Shown here one piece after another: positions 57,377 through 64,000 of a stretch of DNA of 64,000 nucleotides. Made by a program: the position numbers and the translations under genes. A model generated the notes under the pieces. The model worked only from the letters and a program-made list of their open reading frames with translations, did no database searches and had not been told where the DNA came from. The stretch's first letter is position 1. Every line of letters starts with the position of its first letter. Source of the stretch: Burkholderia catarinensis (lineage in GTDB: Bacteria > Pseudomonadota > Gammaproteobacteria > Burkholderiales > Burkholderiaceae); contig NZ_MDEQ02000006.1 in assembly GCF_001883705.2 (NCBI RefSeq), positions 327,517 through 391,516 of the forward strand. Direction: 5' to 3'.

Positions 57377-58431
57377 TTCGTCTCCTTCCGTTGAGCGTGT
57401 TCGAGGCCGCCGCGCGTGGCCGTTGCCGTGCGCTCGCGGTGACGGGGTCGCGACGCGCGTTGCGCCCATGCCCAGCGCACGAGCATCACCGCGAGCAGGA
57501 AAGCCCCCCACAGCGCGGTCGCGAGATGCTGGCTCGCGCCGAGCAGGTTGAGGCCCGACGCGATCACCTGCAGGATCACGAGCGCGATCACGACCGGCAC
57601 GACGCGACCGAAGCCGCCGAACGGATCGACGCGTCCAAGGAAGCAGGCGAGCACCGAGATCAGCAGGAACGCTTCGCCATGACCGACGCGCACCGAGTTG
57701 AAGCGCGACAGCATCACGACACCAGCCACGCCACACATCAAGCCCGACAGCATGTAGATGCGCGTGATCGCACGCGTGGTCGAGATGCCCGAGTAGCGCG
57801 TCGCCTCGACGTTCGAGCCGATCATCCGCGTGACGAAGCCAAGCCGCGAATACGTCATCGCCACGTGCCACAGCAGCGCGCAGCCCGCGAAGATCCATAG
57901 CGGAACCGGCACGCCGAGCCACAGTCCGTTGCCCATCGCGCGCACCACCGGCGGAAACCCGGAAATGTCGCCGCCGCGCGTCACGAATTCGCCGAGGCCG
58001 CGCAGGAAGATCATCGCCGACAGCGACACGAGGATCGGGCTCGCGCCCGTATGGGCAATCACGGCGCCGATCAGCCAGCCAGCCGCGGCCCCGGTCGCGA
58101 GCGCCGCCGCGATGCCGAGCGCGACCGCCGCGAGGCTGGCCTCCGGGCCGCCGTGCGACTGGATCACCCACGCCATCGCGAGCCCCGCGATGTTTGCGGT
58201 GAACGTGACGGCCAGATTGAAGCCGCCGGAAACCAGCGGCATCAGCATCGCGAGCGTGAACAGCCCGAGTTCGGGAAGCTGGAACGCGATCGACACGAAC
58301 GTGCCGCCCGTGAGGAAGTGGTCCGATGCGACACTCATCGCCGCCACGACACAGGCGAAGAAGCCGAGCAGGCCGGCCACGTCGGCCGGCACGGACAACG
58401 CCGGGAAATGTCGGGAATCCGCATGTTTCAT
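57373..58431 (-). CDS. Sugar ABC transporter permease, second of two
   Basis: A 352-residue inner-membrane permease of the CUT2 class. The family motifs are ELGLFTLAMLMPLVSGGFNL, SPILVSLSAMIFLRGLGEFV and the coupling loop MIGSNVEATRYSGIS. Its SGGFNLAV replaces the common SGGIDLSVG, a change seen in the second permease of two-permease CUT2 systems. It overlaps both neighbours by four bases, so it is tightly coupled. Pairs with the other permease to form a heterodimeric channel. Confidence 0.9.
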   Translation of the reverse strand: MKHADSRHFPALSVPADVAGLLGFFACVVAAMSVASDHFLTGGTFVSIAFQLPELGLFTLAMLMPLVSGGFNLAVTFTANIAGLAMAWVIQSHGGPEASLAAVALGIAAALATGAAAGWLIGAVIAHTGASPILVSLSAMIFLRGLGEFVTRGGDISGFPPVVRAMGNGLWLGVPVPLWIFAGCALLWHVAMTYSRLGFVTRMIGSNVEATRYSGISTTRAITRIYMLSGLMCGVAGVVMLSRFNSVRVGHGEAFLLISVLACFLGRVDPFGGFGRVVPVVIALVILQVIASGLNLLGASQHLATALWGAFLLAVMLVRWAWAQRASRPRHRERTATATRGGLEHAQRKETK

Positions 58432-59441
58432 GATCTAGCCCTCGCGCGTGACGACAGGAAGCGCGAGCCGACCAGCCGGGCGACGCCGTCGCTCGATACG
58501 GTGATCGCGACCAGGATGACCGCGCCGACGATCATCTTGAATGCATACGGCGACACGCCGAGCAGGTTGAGCCCGTTCGCGGTGATCGACACGAGCAGGA
58601 TGCCGAGGATCGCCCCGAGCACCGTGCCGCGCCCGCCGCCGAGCCGAGCGCCACCGAGCACGACGGCCGCGAGCACGTCCAGCTCGCGGCCGTACAGCGC
58701 GTTCGGCACGACCTCCTGCACGTAGTGCGCCTGCATCAATCCGGCGATGCCGGCCATCATCCCGAGCCAGCCGTACGCGACGTAATGCATCGTCGCGAGA
58801 TCGATGCCGACGCGCCGCGCGGCTTCCGGGTTGTCGCCGGTCGCATAGAGCTGGCGGCCGAGCGTCGTGCGGCGCAGCAGGAACCACGTCGCGACGACGG
58901 ACGCCGCCATCACCGCGACCGGCAGCGCGAGCGACGCGACGCCGCTCGGCGTATCGACCTGCACGAGCGTGACGCGATTCATCCACCAGTCTGGCAAGTC
59001 GTAGATCGATACGCCGCCCGTCGCGAACATCAGCCCGCCGAAGAACAGGTTGAAGGTCGCGATCGTTGCGACGATCGACACGATACGGAACCGGTAGATG
59101 AGCGTCGCGTTCACCGAGCCGAGCAGGATGCCGAATCCGGCCGCGACCGCGAAGCCGAGCGCCCAGTTGCCGCCGCCGAGCCGCATCACCGTCAGCGCGG
59201 TGAGGTACTGCACCACCGACGCGCCGACCGCGAACGAAATGTCGATGCCGCCCGCGATCAGCACGATCAGCAGCCCGACCGCGAAGATGATGTTGACCGA
59301 ACTCTGGTTGAGCAGGTCGAACAGGTTCGACAGCGTCAGGAAGGTCGGCGTCGCGATGCCGAGGCCGGCCGCCATCGCGACGATCACGGCGAGCAGCCAC
59401 GCTTCGGTCGCGCCGATGCCGAATGATCGCGGGTTACACAT
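58428..59441 (-). CDS. Sugar ABC transporter permease, first of two
   Basis: A 337-residue permease with about ten membrane segments. The key motifs are NIIFAVGLLIVLIAGGIDIS, VSIVATIATFNLFFGGLMFA and the coupling loop ATGDNPEAARRVGIDL. The AGGIDISFAVG motif is the standard CUT2 form, unlike its partner. It overlaps the ATPase gene by eight bases. Two different permeases in one CUT2 operon are also found in AI-2/rhamnose-type importers. Confidence 0.9.
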   Translation of the reverse strand: MCNPRSFGIGATEAWLLAVIVAMAAGLGIATPTFLTLSNLFDLLNQSSVNIIFAVGLLIVLIAGGIDISFAVGASVVQYLTALTVMRLGGGNWALGFAVAAGFGILLGSVNATLIYRFRIVSIVATIATFNLFFGGLMFATGGVSIYDLPDWWMNRVTLVQVDTPSGVASLALPVAVMAASVVATWFLLRRTTLGRQLYATGDNPEAARRVGIDLATMHYVAYGWLGMMAGIAGLMQAHYVQEVVPNALYGRELDVLAAVVLGGARLGGGRGTVLGAILGILLVSITANGLNLLGVSPYAFKMIVGAVILVAITVSSDGVARLVGSRFLSSRARARS

Positions 59442-60993
59442 GAACGTCTCGCTCGATGTAGTCGATCGGCGTGCCGCCCGGCACGTACTCGGCGACGATG
59501 CGGCCGTCGCGCATGTGCAGGATGCGGTCCGCGTTGAAGTAGACCTCGGGAATCTCGTCGGAAATCAGCAGGATCGCCATGCCTTGCGCCGCGAGCTGCC
59601 GAACGATCGCGAAGATGCCAGCGCGCGCGCCGACGTCGACGCCGACCGTCGGCGAATCGAGGATCAGCAGCTTCGGCCGCGTGGCAAGCCATTTCGCGAG
59701 CACGATGCGCTGCTGGTTGCCGCCCGACAGCGTCGACACCGCATCGTCGGGGTTGCCTATCTTGACCGCCAGACGCTCGATCCAGTCGCGGATCAGACCG
59801 TCGCGCCGGCGCGGCGAGATCAGCCGCGCCGCGCCGAGCAGGCGGTCGAGCACCGCGATCGCGGTGTTGTCGCCGATCGACTGCGGCTGCACCAGCCCCA
59901 GTTGCAGGCGATCCTCCGACACATAGGCGATGCCGGCGCGAATCGCGTCGCGATTGGAGCGCAGCGACAGTGGCCGACCGTCGAACGCGATCGTGCCCGC
60001 ATCCGGCCGCGTCATTCCGAACAGCGACAGCGCGAGTTCGGTGCGCCCGGCGCCGAGCCGCCCCGTCACGCCGAGGACCTCGCCGCACCGCACGTCGAAT
60101 GACACCTCATCGTACTCGCCGCGCCGCGACAGCCCCTCGACCCGCAGCATCACGGGCGCGCTCGACAGGTCGGTCGTGCGCACCGCGTAATCGAAGGTGC
60201 GTCCCGTCATCAGTTCGGTGAGCCGCGTCTGCGTCATCCCGGCCGTCGGGAACGTCCCGACATACCGGCCGTCGCGTATCACCGTCACGCGGGCGCACAC
60301 GTCGAGTACTTCCGCGAGCCGATGGCTGACGAACACCACCGCAATGCCGTCGGCCGACAGGCGGCGCACGATCGCGAGCAGCGCTTGCGTCTCGGCGTGA
60401 CTGAGCGACGCGGTCGGCTCGTCCATGAACACGAGGCGCGCATCGGCCACGAGCGCACGCGCGATCGCCACCACTTGCCGCTGCGCAATCGTGAGCGTGC
60501 GCACCGGCCGGCCGAGATCGAGCGCGACACCGAGCCGCGCGAGAATCTGCCGCGCGGCCACGTTCATTCGCCCGTAGTCGACCAGCCGCGGACGCGCACC
60601 GAGGTTCTGCTCGAACGCGATGTTCTCGGCGACCGTCATCTCGGGAAACAGCGCGAGGTCCTGCCAGATCACCTGAATGCCGAGCGCGCGCGCCCGCGCC
60701 GGATCGAGATCGACGGCCGGCTTGCCATCGAAGCGGATCACCGCGCCGGGTTCCGGACGATGGACGCCGCTCACGATCTTGATCAGCGTGCTCTTGCCGC
60801 AGCCGTTCTCGCCGGCCAGGCACAGCACCTCGCCCGGCATCACGTCGAAGCGCACCTGCTGCAGCGCCTGCACGCCGCCGAACGTCTTCGACACGTTGTC
60901 GAGCTCAAGCAGCGGCGCGCCGGCCGCGCGCGCGGCCAACGGCTCGGCCGACCGGCCGGACGCCGCGGCTTCTCGGGAATGGGCAGACATCAT
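59434..60993 (-). CDS. Sugar ABC transporter double ATPase
   Basis: A 519-residue protein with two ATP-binding domains. Domain 1 has Walker A GENGCGKST, signature LTIAQRQVVAIARAL and VFMDEPTASLSH. Domain 2 has the altered Walker A GRLGAGRTE, then LSGGNQQRIVLAKWL and LILDSPTVGVDVGA. In that Walker B the usual glutamate is serine, so the second site is probably not hydrolytic. A charged, alanine-rich N-terminal 30 residues precedes the core. ATG 60993 or 60990 is the likely start, 84 bases after the binding-protein gene. Confidence 0.92.
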   Translation of the reverse strand: MMSAHSREAAASGRSAEPLAARAAGAPLLELDNVSKTFGGVQALQQVRFDVMPGEVLCLAGENGCGKSTLIKIVSGVHRPEPGAVIRFDGKPAVDLDPARARALGIQVIWQDLALFPEMTVAENIAFEQNLGARPRLVDYGRMNVAARQILARLGVALDLGRPVRTLTIAQRQVVAIARALVADARLVFMDEPTASLSHAETQALLAIVRRLSADGIAVVFVSHRLAEVLDVCARVTVIRDGRYVGTFPTAGMTQTRLTELMTGRTFDYAVRTTDLSSAPVMLRVEGLSRRGEYDEVSFDVRCGEVLGVTGRLGAGRTELALSLFGMTRPDAGTIAFDGRPLSLRSNRDAIRAGIAYVSEDRLQLGLVQPQSIGDNTAIAVLDRLLGAARLISPRRRDGLIRDWIERLAVKIGNPDDAVSTLSGGNQQRIVLAKWLATRPKLLILDSPTVGVDVGARAGIFAIVRQLAAQGMAILLISDEIPEVYFNADRILHMRDGRIVAEYVPGGTPIDYIERDVHV

Positions 60994-61077
60994 CGCTACG
61001 CTCCGGTGCGGCCTGCTATCGAACATCGGGAGATTCGGACGACTGAATCGCATGCGCATCGCGCCAGCGCGGACTGC

Positions 61078-62070
61078 TCACAGCCCCTGCTTCGCGAGAT
61101 CGTCGACGGTTTTCGCGTTCAGCTCGACGAGCTGGTTCACGATCAGGTTGTGTCCGTCCGGATGCACGACGCCGAGACCCGGAATCGTCATGCCGTCCTT
61201 CACCGGCTGCCCTTTCGCAAGCATCGTGCCGAGCGTCACGAACACCTCGCCGGCCTGCTCGGGGTTCCACATGTAGCCGCCGCTCAGCACACCTTCGTGC
61301 ACGAGTCGCCGGCCTTGCCCCGGAGAAAACGGCCCGAGCACGACCACCTTGCCCTTGGCCTGCCGCTCGGCGACCGCGCGCGCGGCGCCGATCGGCCCCT
61401 GGCTACCGAACGCCAGGATCGCCTTCAGGTTCGGGTGTGCGCGCATCAGGTCGAGCGCGGTCTTGCGCGAAGCATCCACATCCTCGGCCACACCGTAGCG
61501 ATCGCCGACGAGCTTCATGTCCGGATAGTTGGCCTTCAGATACGCGATCGCGGCATCGGCCCAGGCGTTGTGCAGCGGTACCGTCAGCGAGCCGACGAAC
61601 ACTGCGTACTCGCCCTTGCCGCCTACCGCCGCGGCGAGTTTCTTCGCATACGCTTCGCCGAATCCCTTCGCTGACGCGAGCTCGAAATTCCAGTCGGTGT
61701 TCTTCTGCTTCGGCGATTCGTGCGTGATGACCTTGATGCCCGCAGCCCGTGCACGCTGCAACACCGGCTCGAGCACCTCGGCATCGTTCGGCACCACACC
61801 GATCACGTCGACCTTCTGCGCGATCAGGTCCTCGATCGCGCGCACCTGCAGCGCCGGATCCGCGCTGGTCGGCCCGACCATGAACGCCTTCACGCCGAGT
61901 TGATCGGCGCGCTTCCTGATGCCTGCGTCCATCGCGTTGAACCACGGGATGCCGCCGATCTTCACGACGACGCCGATCACCGGCTTGTCCGGCGATGCCG
62001 ATGCGATGCCTGTTGCGAGCGTGAACGCGACCACGCCCGCGCACACCGTGCGCAAGAAATTCACTGACAT
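61078..62070 (-). CDS. Periplasmic sugar-binding protein (LsrB/RhaS-like)
   Basis: A 330-residue receptor. The signal peptide is MSVNFLRTVCAGVVAFTLAT, with cleavage after ASA near residue 26. The mature chain starts PDKPVIGVVVKIGGIPWFNA, then FMVGPTSADPALQVRAIEDL and WNFELASAKGFGEAYAKKLA. The KIGGIPWFNAM and GPTSADP patterns are shared with AI-2- and rhamnose-binding proteins. It is the first gene of the operon, divergent from the LacI gene. The ligand is unknown. Confidence 0.9.
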   Translation of the reverse strand: MSVNFLRTVCAGVVAFTLATGIASASPDKPVIGVVVKIGGIPWFNAMDAGIRKRADQLGVKAFMVGPTSADPALQVRAIEDLIAQKVDVIGVVPNDAEVLEPVLQRARAAGIKVITHESPKQKNTDWNFELASAKGFGEAYAKKLAAAVGGKGEYAVFVGSLTVPLHNAWADAAIAYLKANYPDMKLVGDRYGVAEDVDASRKTALDLMRAHPNLKAILAFGSQGPIGAARAVAERQAKGKVVVLGPFSPGQGRRLVHEGVLSGGYMWNPEQAGEVFVTLGTMLAKGQPVKDGMTIPGLGVVHPDGHNLIVNQLVELNAKTVDDLAKQGL

Positions 62071-62133
62071 GTCTCCTCCATCCAGGAAGGCGACCGTCGC
62101 CGGGCATTGTGGACGCCGGCATGGCGGTCAGTT

Positions 62134-62181
62134 GCTAAATCCATTCAGCAAACCGTTTCGTGTATGCTGGATCCATTTAGC
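62134..62181. promoter_or_regulatory. Large inverted repeat, candidate LacI operator
   Basis: Arms GCTAAATCCATTCAGCA (62134-62150) and TGCTGGATCCATTTAGC (62165-62181) are complementary at 14 of 17 positions across a 14-base centre. The centre holds AAACCGTTT (62150-62158), close to the LacI-family palindrome. It lies midway between the divergent binding-protein and LacI genes, so it should control both. Confidence 0.65.
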
Positions 62182-62282
62182 TCGGACGGGAAGCAGGGGG
62201 AAACCCTAATAGGGAACCGCGCACCGAAGCGCATACCGTCGGCATGGGACAAAAAACAGACTCGACGGGAGAAACGACGCAG

Positions 62283-63356
62283 ATGGCCCGCACCAACCCC
62301 GGACGCAAGTCCACGATTTACGACATAGCAAAGGCGACCGGCTCATCGACGTCCACGGTCAGCATGGTGCTGAACGGCACCTGGGCGCGCTACCGGATCA
62401 GCGAGGAGACGGCCACGCGCGTTCTCGACAGCGCCAAGGCGCTCGGCTACAACGTGAACCTGAGCGCGCGCGGCCTGCGCCTGTCGCGCTCGGGGCTGGC
62501 GGGAATGGTTATCCCGCACTACCGCAACCGCTTCTTCGCGGGGCTCGCCGAAACCTTCGAGGACGAGGCGCGCCGGCGCGGCCTGTGCCCGATCGTCGTC
62601 GGCACGCAGCGTAATCAGGATGTCGAACTGAATGTCGCACAGACGCTGCTCGCGCAGCGCGTCGAACTGCTGTTCATCGCCGGCGTGCGCGATCCGGCAC
62701 CGCTCAATGCGCTGTGCGACGCGGCCGGCATCCCGTCGATCAACGTCGACCTGCCGGGAGAAGGTGCGCCGTCGGTCGTGTCGGACAACCGGGCGGGCGC
62801 GCGGGCACTGACCGACGTGCTGATCGACAAGATGATCGCGCGCGGCAATGCACCCGACGAACTGATCCTGCTCGGCGGCATCGCCGGCGAATATGCGACC
62901 GAGATGCGGATTGCGGGCTTTCACGACGCGTTCGCCGCGCGCGGCCTGCCGCCGCCGCCACGCGACGCGATCGAGCGCTGCGGCTACGCGCCGGCCGCCG
63001 CACGCGAGGCGCTCGCGCGGCGCTACGACACGCTCGGCCGGCTGCCGACCGGCATGCTCACGAATTCGATCACCTCGTTCGAAGGGCTCGTGCGCTTCGC
63101 ATCGGAACTGCCGTGGGACATCTGGCAGCGCACGGCCGTCGGCTGCTTCGACTGGGACCCGTTCGCCGCACGCCTGCCGTTCGACGTCACGATGCTGCGG
63201 CAGGACGTGCAGCGGCTGATCGCCGAAGCATTCGCCCTGCTCGATACCAGCGACGCCAGAAGCAGCACACCGCATCCGGTCGTGATGGTGCCGACGCGCT
63301 TCATGCGCACGCCCGACGACGACATGCGCGCCAGCGACGAAGAACCGGCCGGTTGA
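62283..63356 (+). CDS. LacI-family transcriptional regulator
   Basis: A 357-residue repressor. The DNA-binding domain is TIYDIAKATGSSTSTVSMVL, then the hinge region LGYNVNLSARGLRLSRSG. The effector domain follows (LAGMVIPHYRNRFFAGLAET, SINVDLPGEGAPSVVSDNRA). It is divergent from the sugar ABC operon and probably represses it until the sugar binds. I chose ATG 62283, which has GGGAGAA upstream; the frame is open to an ATG at 62244 without such a site. Confidence 0.9.
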   Translation: MARTNPGRKSTIYDIAKATGSSTSTVSMVLNGTWARYRISEETATRVLDSAKALGYNVNLSARGLRLSRSGLAGMVIPHYRNRFFAGLAETFEDEARRRGLCPIVVGTQRNQDVELNVAQTLLAQRVELLFIAGVRDPAPLNALCDAAGIPSINVDLPGEGAPSVVSDNRAGARALTDVLIDKMIARGNAPDELILLGGIAGEYATEMRIAGFHDAFAARGLPPPPRDAIERCGYAPAAAREALARRYDTLGRLPTGMLTNSITSFEGLVRFASELPWDIWQRTAVGCFDWDPFAARLPFDVTMLRQDVQRLIAEAFALLDTSDARSSTPHPVVMVPTRFMRTPDDDMRASDEEPAG

Positions 63357-63375
63357 TCGCGCACGCGGCACGAAA

Positions 63376-63409
63376 AAAGCCCAGCCGGTCGCGAGACCAG
63401 CCGGGCTTT
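63376..63409 (+). terminator. Terminator after the LacI gene
   Basis: Arms AAAGCCCAGCCGGTC and GACCAGCCGGGCTTT pair with two mismatches around a GCGA loop. A runs and T runs on both sides make it work in either direction, between the LacI gene and the convergent permease gene. Confidence 0.85.
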
Positions 63410-63487
63410 CGTCGTGTTGGGCAACCTCGCATCGCTTTGCCGGGACCGTGTGCGGTATCCGTTCCCGGCAAGCGACGCGTCAGATGC

Positions 63488-64000
63488 TCACTTCACCCAC
63501 GCGAAGTAATACGACAACCAAATCGTCAGCCCCGCGCCGATCAACGCCGCATAAGGCATCAGGTTCAGCCACATCGCGCGCTTCGGCACTTCGAGCTCCA
63601 TGTCGCGCTGCATCTGCTCCGGGAACCGGCCGCGATCCTGCCAGTAGTGGCGGAACACGAATACCGGCACGATCAGCAGCATCGCGGTCAGCCCGTTGCG
63701 CAGCGTGCCTTCGCCCTGCAGGTTCGCACCGGCGCCGACATAGACGAGGTTCGCGTAGCCGCAGATCGCGCCGGCGACCAGCAGCCACGTCGGGCAGCGG
63801 AACGGCCGATCCCAGTTGCCGCGATCCATCCGGTGGATCCAGCCCGACTGAAGATTCAGGAATACGAACAGCATGTAGCAGACGTTCGAGATCGACAGCA
63901 CCGTCATGTAGTCCGACATCATCAGCAACACGAGGTTGAAGCCGAGATCGGTCCACATCGCGCGCGTGGGCGAGCCGTGCTCGTTCACGTGCGACAGGTA
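63488..64000 (-). CDS. APC-family amino acid permease, C-terminal part (runs off window)
   Basis: The last 170 codons of an amino-acid/polyamine permease; the start lies beyond the right edge. Four or more hydrophobic segments are present: LGFNLVLLMMSDYMTVLSIS with NVCYMLFVFLNLQ, then LLVAGAICGYANLVYVGAG, AMLLIVPVFVFRHYW and YAALIGAGLTIWLSYYFAW. The stretch WIHRMDRGNWDRPFRCP is the conserved loop of this permease group. The open frame continues to the edge, so no start codon is claimed. The substrate is unknown. Confidence 0.85.
   Translation of the reverse strand, partial: YLSHVNEHGSPTRAMWTDLGFNLVLLMMSDYMTVLSISNVCYMLFVFLNLQSGWIHRMDRGNWDRPFRCPTWLLVAGAICGYANLVYVGAGANLQGEGTLRNGLTAMLLIVPVFVFRHYWQDRGRFPEQMQRDMELEVPKRAMWLNLMPYAALIGAGLTIWLSYYFAWVK

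Overview
The window is GC-rich bacterial DNA whose gene content points to a Burkholderia, most likely of the cepacia complex. The clues are an OpcP-type trimeric porin, DUF3331 and DUF4148 proteins, an oxidative L-fucose pathway, a carnitine operon with a CdhR regulator, and a choline-sulfate locus. The dense stock of catabolic operons and regulators, with no ribosomal or tRNA genes, would suit a secondary replicon, but this is inference.

Layout. 1-3,300: a short minus-strand operon (histidine-methyltransferase-like enzyme, 2-oxoglutarate/Fe oxygenase, EamA exporter cut by the window edge) with a divergent LysR regulator; its product is unknown. 3,340-8,630: the livKHMGF branched-chain amino acid ABC importer. 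9,120-14,900: a small secreted protein, then a visibly AT-richer accessory segment with a SymE-type toxin, a two-gene ATPase/partner operon and a membrane-anchored protein. 14,920-17,570: the yfiRNB c-di-GMP module. 17,850-24,780: a pseudogene scrap, then LysR, D-aminoacylase, MFS permease, amidase and a DadA-like dehydrogenase, read as D-amino-acid-derivative use. 24,800-34,130: a complete L-fucose to pyruvate/lactate operon with its own ABC importer and GntR regulator. 34,450-36,700: small genes (DUF3331, SDR, DUF4148). 36,810-43,950: gamma-butyrobetaine/carnitine to glycine betaine operon with CdhR. 44,430-48,080: two secreted peptidases and a YbjQ protein. 48,090-54,720: MFS exporter, porin, and choline-sulfate sulfatase with a choline-binding protein and LysR. 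54,890-55,775: purU. 55,830-63,360: an ABC sugar importer with epimerase-like and kinase genes under a LacI regulator; its substrate is unknown. 63,490-64,000: end of an APC amino-acid permease.

How it works together. Much of the window feeds on host- or plant-derived small molecules. Carnitine and choline-O-sulfate both converge on glycine betaine; PurU could serve the one-carbon flow from betaine demethylation. The two betaine-type binding proteins have no permease or ATPase nearby, so they probably share a core transporter elsewhere. Fucose, the unknown sugar and D-amino-acid derivatives have dedicated uptake and regulation. The parts most likely to hold undescribed biology are the ATPase/partner pair in the AT-rich segment and the methyltransferase/oxygenase/exporter operon at the left edge.
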